Shown here in pieces: positions 57,355 to 64,000 of a stretch of 64,000 nucleotides of DNA. Position 1 is the first letter of the stretch; every line of letters begins with the position of its first letter. The notes beneath the pieces were generated by a model. That model was not told where the DNA came from. It ran no database searches and was given only the letters and a program-made list of their open reading frames with translations. Both the position numbers and the translations under genes were made by a program. The DNA lies in NCBI GenBank assembly GCA_024743115.1, contig JANSXC010000008.1, positions 186,001 to 250,000 of the forward strand. The letters run 5' to 3'. The stretch is from a bacterium. Its GTDB lineage: Bacteria > Planctomycetota > UBA1135 > UBA2386.

Positions 57355-59174
57355 AAACCTTGATCACATTGGGCGTGGCGCTCGTGGCCGCGTGTTCCGT
57401 TCCCGCGCAGAAGAGTCTGGCCGAGGGGCCGCCGCTGTCGCCGTTCCGTGGCATGCGGATGGCGCCGGACGGCATCGAGGTGCAGGTCCACGACGCGACC
57501 TGGTATCGCCTCGAGAAGGTCGCGAACGTCAAGTCGGGGACGCTGCTCGTCGAGAGCAAAAAGCTCTGTGGCCCGCGCTGGTGGAAGCGCATTACCGAAG
57601 ATTTGCCCGCGCTGCTTGCCGCGATCGACGAACCAGTCGGCAAGAAGGTCGATCTCGTGGTGCGCGAACTCGACAGCGGCAACGTGCGCGAGTTCGAAGC
57701 CGTGGAGATGACGAACGACAAGCGCCAGCGGTTGCGCGACGTGTACCGCGGCCGGCCGCCGGCGGGGCAGCCGGATCGGGCGGTCAAGCGGGGGGCCTTG
57801 TCCGCCGCCGAGGCGCGCGCGGATCTCGGAGTGCTCGCGCGATTGCTCGAAGAGCGCTTCGCGTACCGGAAGGTGCGCAACGTGCAGCTCACGAAGCTGC
57901 TGCGGGATGCCCGCAAGGCGCTCGCCAAGAGCGGTGACCGCGTGGCGCCGCTCGAACTCGCGCGGCAGGTCGATCGTATCCTTGCGGCATTCGGTGACGC
58001 CCACTCGCGGCTCGCGGGCGGCCTGCCGCCGAAGCACCCCGGCTACCTACCCTTCCTCGTGCAGCAGGTCGAAGGCGGCCCGGTGGCGTTCCGCGACGAT
58101 CGTTCCGGCTTCGTCGATGCCGATCATCCATTCGTGGCCGCGATCAACGGCGTTCCGATCGAGCGCTGGCTCGAACTCGCGCGCGCGGCCGGTCTCCAGG
58201 GCTCGAAGACGATGCAGCTGCGCTCGGCAGAACGTGGCCTGCGCGCGTTCTGCGAACTGCGCGCGGCACTGCCCGGGCAGCCGAAGGTGCTGCCGTTGCT
58301 CGAGGTCGAGCTGCGTTCCGCCGATGGCGCGAGCAAGAAGCGGGTGGCGCTGCCGACCGCGCGCAAGAAGCCGTTCTACGGCAGCTGGCCGCTCGGCAAG
58401 ACGCGCCGTCTGCGCGGCGCGGGCAAGGATGGCGCCGACCTCGGTTACTTGCGGTTGGCGTCGATGTCCCTGAAGGAGCGCGAGCTCGACGAGATTGACG
58501 AAGCGATGCGCGACTTCCGCGATACGGCCGGTCTCGTGATCGACGTTCGCGGCAACGGCGGCGGCCGGCGCGATGCCCTGCGACGGCTCCTGCCGTACTT
58601 CCTCGCGCCTGACGCGGCACCGGTCGTGACGAACGTCGCGGCCAAGCGCCTGTTCCCGGACGAGAAGGCCGATGCGGAGTACCTCGGGGACCGCGGGCTG
58701 CACCTCGCGAGCTGGGACGGCTACGACGCGGCCGAGCGGCGCGCGATCCGCGAGTTCGAGAAGGGCTTCGAACCATCGTGGAAGTTTCCGGCGCGGCAGT
58801 TCTCCCGGCTGCACTTCCTCGTGCAGCGACACTCGGACAACCCGGGAGCGTTCCACTACGACCAGCCTGCCGTCGTGCTCATCGACCGCGGTTGCTACTC
58901 CGCGACCGACATCTTCGCCGCGGCCTTCAGCGCCCTGCCGCACGTCAAGCTCGTCGGCGAAACGACGATGGGTGGCAGCGGCCGTGCGCGCAGCTACGTG
59001 CTGCCGAAGAGCGGTATCCGACTGCGTCTTTCGAGCATGGCGTCGTTCCAGCCGAACGGCACACTCTTCGAGCACGAGGGAGTCGTGCCCGATGTCGCCG
59101 TGGCGACGCGCCCGACCGACCTGATCGGCAAGACCGACACCGTACTGCAGCGCGCGATCGAACTGCTACGCTGA
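57351..59174 (+). CDS. Exported S41-type peptidase
   Basis: The GTG at 57351 gives MKTLITLGVALVAACSVPAQ, an N-terminal signal (a lipobox-like VAAC is present), and 607 residues. The S41 (tail-specific/IRBP-like) domain has Ser517 in DRGCYSATDIFAAAFSALP. The segment LVGETTMGGSGRARSY stands where CtpA-type enzymes have the catalytic Lys, but here it is Gly-Gly, so the Ser-Lys dyad is absent. Ser-His or Tricorn-type S41B chemistry is possible. It is the fourth gene of the operon and overlaps the permease stop by GTGA. It may process a peptide or protein handled by the transporter. Confidence 0.83.
   Translation: MKTLITLGVALVAACSVPAQKSLAEGPPLSPFRGMRMAPDGIEVQVHDATWYRLEKVANVKSGTLLVESKKLCGPRWWKRITEDLPALLAAIDEPVGKKVDLVVRELDSGNVREFEAVEMTNDKRQRLRDVYRGRPPAGQPDRAVKRGALSAAEARADLGVLARLLEERFAYRKVRNVQLTKLLRDARKALAKSGDRVAPLELARQVDRILAAFGDAHSRLAGGLPPKHPGYLPFLVQQVEGGPVAFRDDRSGFVDADHPFVAAINGVPIERWLELARAAGLQGSKTMQLRSAERGLRAFCELRAALPGQPKVLPLLEVELRSADGASKKRVALPTARKKPFYGSWPLGKTRRLRGAGKDGADLGYLRLASMSLKERELDEIDEAMRDFRDTAGLVIDVRGNGGGRRDALRRLLPYFLAPDAAPVVTNVAAKRLFPDEKADAEYLGDRGLHLASWDGYDAAERRAIREFEKGFEPSWKFPARQFSRLHFLVQRHSDNPGAFHYDQPAVVLIDRGCYSATDIFAAAFSALPHVKLVGETTMGGSGRARSYVLPKSGIRLRLSSMASFQPNGTLFEHEGVVPDVAVATRPTDLIGKTDTVLQRAIELLR
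59167..59172 (+). promoter_or_regulatory. Possible -10 element (TACGCT) inside the operon
   Basis: TACGCT ends 6 nt before the ATG at 59179 and overlaps the end of the S41 gene. It may add transcription to the last gene or be only coding sequence. Confidence 0.2.
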
Positions 59175-59178
59175 CGGC

Positions 59179-60525
59179 ATGATCGTCGCCGCGCTCGCGC
59201 TCTCGCTCGTCGTTCCAGCGCTCGAGCAGCCGCAGCAAGGGCAGTCAGGGAAGTCTGCGCCGAAGCCCGATCGAGCGGAGCAGATGCAGCGCGAGCTCGC
59301 GCGACTCGTCGATCTGCCGAGTCCGCGTGGGCGACGGCTCCAAGCGGAGAAACTCACGCGGCAGAACCTCGGTTCGGTCGATGACTGGCTCGCGGCGTGT
59401 CGCGCGTTCGGGGCGTTCGACCGGTTCGAGCCGGGCCAGAACCGGCGTGAGGTCACGCTGCCGGTGCTCGGGCGACCGCAGAAGTCCGAGATCTTCCTCT
59501 ACGTGCCCGAGCGCTACGACTCGCAGAAGCCCGCACCGCTGCTGCTGTGGGGTCACGGGGCCGGCGGCACGGGCGCGCGGCAGTATCGTCCCTGGCAGCA
59601 GCTCGCGGATCGGCTCGGCATGCTCGTGCTCGCGCCGAGTTCGGCTGCGGCGCAGCCGGGTTGGGGCTTCACCGCGAACGAGCGTGCGAGTCAGCTCGCC
59701 GCGCTGCGCTGGGCCAGGCGGCACTGCAACGTCGACGAGAACGCGGTCTTCCTCGGCGGCGCTTCACGCGGTGGCCACATGACGTGGGATCTCGCGCTGC
59801 GCCACCCCGACCTGTGGGCCGGGCTCGTGCCGTGCATCGGCGGGCCGCGCATGCAGCTCGGGGAGCAGAACAACATGCGCTATCTCGCCAACGTCGCGCA
59901 TCTGCCGATTCGCTGCCTGCAAGGCAGCAAGGACGACCCGATGTTGCTCGTGAATCTGCGGGTGGCGTTCGACCACTTGAAGAAGAAACGCAACGCCTCG
60001 GACGCGGTGTTTCGCGAGTTTCCCGAGCTCGGGCACTCGTACGAACTGGCTGGCGTCGATTGGAACGAGTTCTTCGCGCGGCGGCGTGCGCAGACGCCTG
60101 AGCGGGTGATTCGTACGGCCGCGGTAAAGACCGAGGGGCGCAGCGCGTGGTGTCGCATCACAGCGTTCGAACGCAACGTCCGCGTCAAGGTCGCGCCGCG
60201 CGTGAGCAGTGCGCAATGGGAACGGCTCGACGAGCGCGGGCGCCGCAAGCTGCTGCTCGATCGCCTCGGCCGCTACACGGCGGAGCTCGAGGTGCACGAT
60301 CGTGGCAAAGGGCGCTTCACTGCGAAGTCGAAAGGTGTGAAGTCATTCGAACTCCTGCTGACGCCCGACATGATGGGGCGGGATGGTCGCGTTGAGGTGC
60401 GCTGCAATCGCCGACCGGTGCGCGTCGACGCGGAGCCGCGGGTCGAGGTGTTGCTCGCCGAGTTCGCCGAGCGGCTGGATCGCACGTTCCTGCCGGTCGC
60501 CGTTGTCACGATCACTCCGCCCTGA
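59179..60525 (+). CDS. Exported alpha/beta-hydrolase (esterase or depolymerase type)
   Basis: The 448-residue protein starts with a hydrophobic signal (MIVAALALSLVVPALE). The hydrolase core has the oxyanion loop LLLWGHGAGG (122-130), a nucleophile elbow GGASRGGH with Ser196, and His in ELGHSYEL; the acid could be Asp in GSKDDPML. Its layout resembles polyhydroxybutyrate depolymerase and feruloyl-esterase-like enzymes. The C-terminal about 140 residues form an additional beta-rich domain. It is the last gene of the operon, 4 bp after the S41 gene. It probably acts in the envelope, with unknown substrate. Confidence 0.85.
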   Translation: MIVAALALSLVVPALEQPQQGQSGKSAPKPDRAEQMQRELARLVDLPSPRGRRLQAEKLTRQNLGSVDDWLAACRAFGAFDRFEPGQNRREVTLPVLGRPQKSEIFLYVPERYDSQKPAPLLLWGHGAGGTGARQYRPWQQLADRLGMLVLAPSSAAAQPGWGFTANERASQLAALRWARRHCNVDENAVFLGGASRGGHMTWDLALRHPDLWAGLVPCIGGPRMQLGEQNNMRYLANVAHLPIRCLQGSKDDPMLLVNLRVAFDHLKKKRNASDAVFREFPELGHSYELAGVDWNEFFARRRAQTPERVIRTAAVKTEGRSAWCRITAFERNVRVKVAPRVSSAQWERLDERGRRKLLLDRLGRYTAELEVHDRGKGRFTAKSKGVKSFELLLTPDMMGRDGRVEVRCNRRPVRVDAEPRVEVLLAEFAERLDRTFLPVAVVTITPP

Positions 60526-60550
60526 GGGGGTCGCGTTCGGGGCGCCGGGA

Positions 60551-62218
60551 CTATTCCAATGTCAGGAACAGCGACTCGTGACCGAACAGCAGCACCCAGA
60601 GCTCGCGGAGTTCGGTGTCGGAAAGCTCGGCTGAGAAGTGCTGTGACCGCACGAATGCGCGGGCGCGGCCGATAGCCTCCGAGTCGTTGCGCAGACGCAC
60701 CGCGCCGTAGTGAGGTGCGGTGGGGCACTCGGCGCGGTCCAGGTGTTCCTGGATGTTGTGGCGCAGCCGTGTGTAGCTGCCGTACGGGGTCAGGCCGAAC
60801 AGAGTGGGTCGCTCCTCGAGCGGATCGGCCCACGGCAACCACGTGCCGATCTGGCTCTCGAGATCCTTCAGGCCGAGTTCGGGGTGGCGCTCGGCCAGTT
60901 CGAACGCGGCGAACAGATGGGAGTAGAGCGGATTCGGCGCGCGGCGGCCGGTCCGCAGGCGCTGGCTCTGGCGCACGAAGTCGGCGTCGCCGGGGAAGTC
61001 CTCGTGCGGCAGGCGTGTCGAGCCGTGATCTTCGCCGCCGAGCACCAGGCCCGTGCGACGCAACCTGTCGAGGGGCTCTTGGCCATTGCCCGTGAGCGCG
61101 CGGGCATCGCGCGGCTTCAACACGACCTGGCCGTCGCCGGTGCGCGTCGGCACGCGACCGCCGAGCAACTGTAGGCGCGAGAGCCGCAGGCGGTGCCGCA
61201 GCGAGTGCGACCCGGCGAACATCGGGTGCGGGCGTTCGGGGCCCTGCTCGCGCGCGGGCGCGTCCGTGCGACGCGCGCAGACGATGAAGTTGCTGCGCAG
61301 TTCGTGCCAGAGGTCGAGATAGTTGAGCACGAAGGTCTGGCTGCGATCTGCGAGACCGAGGCGTTCGGCCATCACGTCGGGCTGGCCCCAGGGGCGATGG
61401 AACCAGTGCGCCGGTTCGAGACCGGCCGTCTGCAGCAGGCTTCCGAGTTCGAACGCCGTGAATCCACGATCGCCGGCGTGCAGGAACGCGTCGACGATGC
61501 CAGCGTCGTTCTTGCTGTCGTGGTAGCTCGTGAACGCATAGCGCAGCGGGTGGCTCCGCGGCAGCGATTTGATCACGGCGCGCAACGCTCCCGGATGCGA
61601 GCGGTCCCCCGAATGTAGTCCGAGCAGGCGGGCGAGGCGCTGGATCTGGAAGACGCGGCTGCGTGACCAATGCGGGTAGACCATGAGCCGCAGCACGCCG
61701 CGCTTCGTGAGCCGCGATCGCAGGCCGCGCAGTGCGCCCGCCGGATCGGCCAGGTTCATCAGGACGCCGTAGCACTCGATGAGGTCGAACTCGCCCTCGG
61801 GCCATGTCGATTCGTCGGCGAGGTCGACGGGCGCGAACGTGATGTTCTTTTGGCCGTGCCAGCGACAGCGGCGTTCGGCTATGCGCAGGCTCGGTTCGCT
61901 GAGGTCTCCCGCGACGATCTCCGCGTCGGGGTTTGCGACGCCGAAGGCGTAGGGTTGGAACGTGCCGCAGCCCGCGATCCAGATCCTCGGGTTCTTCGGC
62001 GCCGGCCCACTGCCGCTGCGGTCCCAGAGCCAGTCGCAGTGGAGCTCGAACGGATGCGTGCTCGGCAGGCTCGCGAGCAGCGGCACCTTGGGGTACGGCC
62101 AGTCGCCGTACTGACTCCGCATGTTCTGCGTTTGCAGGCCCGGGTTCTGCAGGCCCGAGGGCTGCTTGCTGGCCGACCCGGTCGGCGGATCCGTGAGGTC
62201 GTTGGAGCCGTGGCCCAT
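60551..62218 (-). CDS. Methyltransferase fused to an uncharacterised C-terminal domain
   Basis: The 555-residue protein has a class I SAM domain in its first 330 residues: IWIAGCGTFQPYAFGVANPD with the GCGTFQP loop, AEIVAGDLSEPSLRIAERR, FAPVDLADESTWP, FDLIECYGVLMNL and RGVLRLMVYPHWSR. It is the 'SAM-dependent methyltransferase/tetratricopeptide-linked' type with WPYPKVPLL before it. The remaining 220 residues (FAGSHSLRHRL to the end) are Arg-rich and helical; the segment ERPTLFGLTPYGSYTRLRHN is striking. I do not recognise that domain. The start lies 7 nt after a TAGGAC box. The neighbours are not related in function. Confidence 0.78.
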   Translation of the reverse strand: MGHGSNDLTDPPTGSASKQPSGLQNPGLQTQNMRSQYGDWPYPKVPLLASLPSTHPFELHCDWLWDRSGSGPAPKNPRIWIAGCGTFQPYAFGVANPDAEIVAGDLSEPSLRIAERRCRWHGQKNITFAPVDLADESTWPEGEFDLIECYGVLMNLADPAGALRGLRSRLTKRGVLRLMVYPHWSRSRVFQIQRLARLLGLHSGDRSHPGALRAVIKSLPRSHPLRYAFTSYHDSKNDAGIVDAFLHAGDRGFTAFELGSLLQTAGLEPAHWFHRPWGQPDVMAERLGLADRSQTFVLNYLDLWHELRSNFIVCARRTDAPAREQGPERPHPMFAGSHSLRHRLRLSRLQLLGGRVPTRTGDGQVVLKPRDARALTGNGQEPLDRLRRTGLVLGGEDHGSTRLPHEDFPGDADFVRQSQRLRTGRRAPNPLYSHLFAAFELAERHPELGLKDLESQIGTWLPWADPLEERPTLFGLTPYGSYTRLRHNIQEHLDRAECPTAPHYGAVRLRNDSEAIGRARAFVRSQHFSAELSDTELRELWVLLFGHESLFLTLE

Positions 62219-62225
62219 GACCCCG

Positions 62226-62231
62226 GTCCTA
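62226..62231 (-). promoter_or_regulatory. -10 element (TAGGAC) of the methyltransferase fusion gene
   Basis: TAGGAC on the minus strand ends 7 nt before the ATG at 62218, with no Shine-Dalgarno. Confidence 0.4.
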
Positions 62232-62298
62232 TCGGCCGAATCGCGCCCCTTCTTCAGTTGGCCGGCTCTGCAGTCCGCTTCGGCGGCCGGCTTCTGCC

Positions 62299-62332
62299 GG
62301 TCGGCTTCAGCTCTCGGTCGGCTTCAGCTCTC
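62299..62332. repeat. 17-bp tandem duplication at the end of the UDPGP gene
   Basis: GGTCGGCTTCAGCTCTC occurs twice in direct tandem (62299-62315 and 62316-62332). The stop codon of the UDPGP gene at 62324-62326 lies in the second copy, so the duplication covers the end of the coding sequence. Confidence 0.6.
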
Positions 62333-63451
62333 GGCCGGGCCGTCGTACATCTCGGCAATCTCGTCGCGTGCGGCGTCGAGATCGTCCGGAGTCTTCACGG
62401 GCAGAAAGCGCGTGTCGCGGCCGTTGCGGCGGACCTGCAGGTAGGAGGTCTTCAGGTGCGCCGTGAGCTCACCGATCAGGTGCTCGATCTGCACCGCGGA
62501 GCGCTCCTCGACCTTCTTCTCGACGTAGTAGCGGCCGAGCGGGAAGTCGCGGTCGAGCGCAGCTGCCGAGAACGTCGCGGTGTTGGTGTTGAACACGTCG
62601 ACGATGTTGGGGTCGAAGCCCTCGGGGTAGCGCACCTGCTCGACGAGCTGCGTCCGGCCCTCGTAGAGGTAGGGGCTGCCGCCGACGTCCTCGGGCCACT
62701 TGGGCGCGAGCTCGAACGTCGTCTCCGCTTCGGCACGGATATGGTGGCCGAGGATCGCAGGGTCGACCCTGGCGCCGACGTTGTCGACGTTGCGCACGAG
62801 CAGGTAGCGACCGCCACCGTCGAGAAAGCTCTGCAGTGCGCCGCTGCTGCGCAGCGCCGGCGCGAAGTCTCCGTGCCCGGGTCCGTATGGCGAAACCTCA
62901 CCATTCTCCAGCCGGAAGATCTCGCCCTTCTTGTCCATTCGCAGCGAGACGAATTGCGTGAAGTGCGTGATCTGCCCGGGGTCGGCGCCGAAGTTGTCGT
63001 GCTCCGCGAAGTGCGCCTTCGTCGCTTCGTCGGTCGCGAAGCTGTTCATGAGGAACACGGGGATGCGGACGCCGCCGCACTCCTTTTGCATGCCGAGGAC
63101 GTCTTCGATCGACAACGCGAGGAACGAGCGCTCGGGACCCAGCACCGGTACGACGCCCTTGACGACTCCGCCGAAGCGCGTCGCCATGCCACCGTTGAGC
63201 ACGACGACCCCGAACTCGCCGCGCTGGATGGCTTCGCGGCCGATCTTCTGCAGCTCCGAGCAGGCCGGGCTGGTGCCCGCCGGCAGCTTCTCGATCGCGC
63301 CGGGCGGGGGAGCGAGCAGCTCGCTCGTGACGGCGTTGTTGGCTTTCGACATCCGGCCATCGGCGACCCGGGCTTGCCAGTCGCGAAACAGCTCTTCGTC
63401 GAAACCGTACCGGCGGAGGAACTCGTTTTGTGCGTCGGTCAGTTCGTTCAA
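62324..63451 (-). CDS. UTP--glucose-1-phosphate uridylyltransferase-like (UDPGP family)
   Basis: UDPGP enzymes make UDP-sugars from UTP and sugar 1-phosphate. The 375-residue protein has the eukaryote-like UDPGP pattern. GVVVLNGGMATRFGGVVKG corresponds to the UTP-binding GG loop with 'TRFG', and there follow IPVFLMNSFATDEATKAHF, YGPGHGDFAPAL, LLVRNVDNVGARVDPAILG and NTNTATFS. It is close to the UGPase/UAP group, and the exact sugar (Glc or GlcNAc) is open. It starts with TTG at 63451, 9 nt after a TAGCTT box, and is divergent from recG. A 17-bp tandem repeat overlaps its end. Confidence 0.85.
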   Translation of the reverse strand: MNELTDAQNEFLRRYGFDEELFRDWQARVADGRMSKANNAVTSELLAPPPGAIEKLPAGTSPACSELQKIGREAIQRGEFGVVVLNGGMATRFGGVVKGVVPVLGPERSFLALSIEDVLGMQKECGGVRIPVFLMNSFATDEATKAHFAEHDNFGADPGQITHFTQFVSLRMDKKGEIFRLENGEVSPYGPGHGDFAPALRSSGALQSFLDGGGRYLLVRNVDNVGARVDPAILGHHIRAEAETTFELAPKWPEDVGGSPYLYEGRTQLVEQVRYPEGFDPNIVDVFNTNTATFSAAALDRDFPLGRYYVEKKVEERSAVQIEHLIGELTAHLKTSYLQVRRNGRDTRFLPVKTPDDLDAARDEIAEMYDGPAES

Positions 63452-63460
63452 GGCCGCGTC

Positions 63461-63466
63461 AAGCTA
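63461..63466 (-). promoter_or_regulatory. -10 element (TAGCTT) of the UDPGP gene
   Basis: TAGCTT on the minus strand ends 9 nt before the TTG at 63451. It is divergent from the recG start, with only about 40 bp between start codons. Confidence 0.45.
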
Positions 63467-63492
63467 CCCGCGCCGGCGTGTCCAAGCTACAC

Positions 63493-64000
63493 ATGAGGGT
63501 GATGTCGACGGCAGGTGCGAGTGCGGAAGCGGCGGCGCCGCTCGATCCCGCTGCGGCGCTGACGGTACTACCCGGGGTCGGCCCGACGACCGCAGCGCGG
63601 CTCGCGGCCGCGGGGCTGTCGACGGTCGCCGATCTCGTGCAGTGGTTCCCGCGGCGCTATCGCGCGCTGCGCGAACTCGAAGCCCCGGACGAATCGGCCA
63701 CGGGGGAGCTAGTGCGGCTCGAGGCCAGCGTCCACAACGTCGCGCTGGCGTGGTTGCCGGGTCGTCGTGCGATGGTGACGGTCACGTTCGCGACCGCGAG
63801 CGGCGCGCTGTTCCTCACGCGCTTCTTCAACCAACCCTGGCTCCGCAAGAACTATCCGATCGGTCAACAGCGCGCCGTCGAGGGCGTGCTCGCGCGCAAG
63901 TCCAGCCGATGGGTGCTCGAGAACGCGCGCATCCTGCCGGTCGGGGCGGATCCCGCGGGCGAGGTGCAGCTGCGTTATCGCGAGATCGAGGGGGTCTCCG
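63493..64000 (+). CDS. recG: ATP-dependent DNA helicase RecG, N-terminal fragment (runs off window)
   Basis: RecG reverses stalled replication forks and branch-migrates Holliday junctions. About 169 residues are in the window, from MRVMSTAGAS. They cover the N-terminal wedge domain: LTVLPGVGPTTAARLAAAGL, TVADLVQWFPRRYRALRELE, then an OB-type strand set with VHNVALAWLPGRRAMVTVTF and LFLTRFFNQPWLRKNYPIGQ. The GVGP...FPRRYR pattern is the RecG signature. The start may be the ATG at 63493 or 63502; a TACACA sequence at 63488-63493 would suit a leaderless message from 63502. The helicase domains lie beyond the window end. Confidence 0.9.
   Translation, partial: MRVMSTAGASAEAAAPLDPAAALTVLPGVGPTTAARLAAAGLSTVADLVQWFPRRYRALRELEAPDESATGELVRLEASVHNVALAWLPGRRAMVTVTFATASGALFLTRFFNQPWLRKNYPIGQQRAVEGVLARKSSRWVLENARILPVGADPAGEVQLRYREIEGVS

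Noticed and set aside
61670..63496. Long plus-strand frame opposite the methyltransferase and UDPGP genes
   Set aside because: It spans two well-supported genes on the other strand and is made of Arg/Glu/Val-rich antisense sequence.
1..64000. tRNA, rRNA, CRISPR array or insertion sequence
   Set aside because: No cloverleaf-like segment with a conserved TpsiC arm, no regularly spaced repeats and no transposase motif were found on reading through both strands; a proper tRNA or covariance scan was not possible here.

Overview
The window is a dense, strongly GC-rich bacterial chromosome segment with 53 recognisable protein genes on both strands. No gene-free stretch exceeds about 300 bases. I found no rRNA, tRNA, CRISPR array or insertion sequence. 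The gene mix points to a Planctomycetota-type organism: several ECF sigma factors sit next to membrane anti-sigma or Ser/Thr kinase genes, kinases carry C-terminal TPR-like arrays, and there is a DUF2961 protein, a LamG-tailed phosphoesterase, and large secreted proteins with a shared cysteine-containing C-terminal module. The assignment is inference from gene content, not from a marker gene.

Layout. 1-905: lipoprotein fragment and recO. 1126-1809: membrane-anchored phage-tail-collar-type protein between two 15-bp direct repeats. 1895-6230: DUF2007-like protein, CorC/CNNM-type CBS protein, diguanylate cyclase. 6448-10963: ECF sigma, hutI, methyltransferase, membrane protein with a duplicated domain. 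11016-18352: secreted proteins, ftcD, an HtrA protease and a homodimeric-type pyruvate dehydrogenase E1 (aceE). 18427-24827: GT-C-like membrane protein and envelope/secreted proteins. 24844-29199: ispG, DinB-like protein, two coupled MFS transporters. 29233-34049: two sigma modules (ECF plus putative STN-repeat anti-sigma; ECF plus kinase). 34201-41684: saccharopine-dehydrogenase-family protein, a second kinase, sulfotransferase, small membrane proteins. 41712-46880: methyltransferase, metallophosphoesterase, Gfo/Idh oxidoreductase overlapping a radical SAM gene. 46981-51636: lipoprotein, predicted lipoprotein protoglobin, Cys-rich MarR regulator, Deg-type protease. 51903-60525: DUF2961 protein, then a GntR-ABC-permease-S41 peptidase-hydrolase operon behind two palindromic operators. 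60551-64000: methyltransferase fusion, UDP-sugar pyrophosphorylase, start of recG.

How genes work together. HutI and FtcD are consecutive steps of histidine degradation, though their genes are about 4.6 kb apart. The MarR gene and the protoglobin gene carry the same GGACTCCAA element at the same distance from their starts, suggesting one small regulon for a gas-binding globin. The GntR operon is joined by a chain of 4-bp GTGA overlaps and is probably autoregulated. Many genes show a TAnnnT-like -10 hexamer only 7-12 nt before the start codon and no Shine-Dalgarno, which suggests widespread leaderless transcription; a minority (tail-collar, htrA, GGDEF, protoglobin, MarR genes) have clear ribosome-binding sites. 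Start positions were chosen with this in mind and are inferences where noted.
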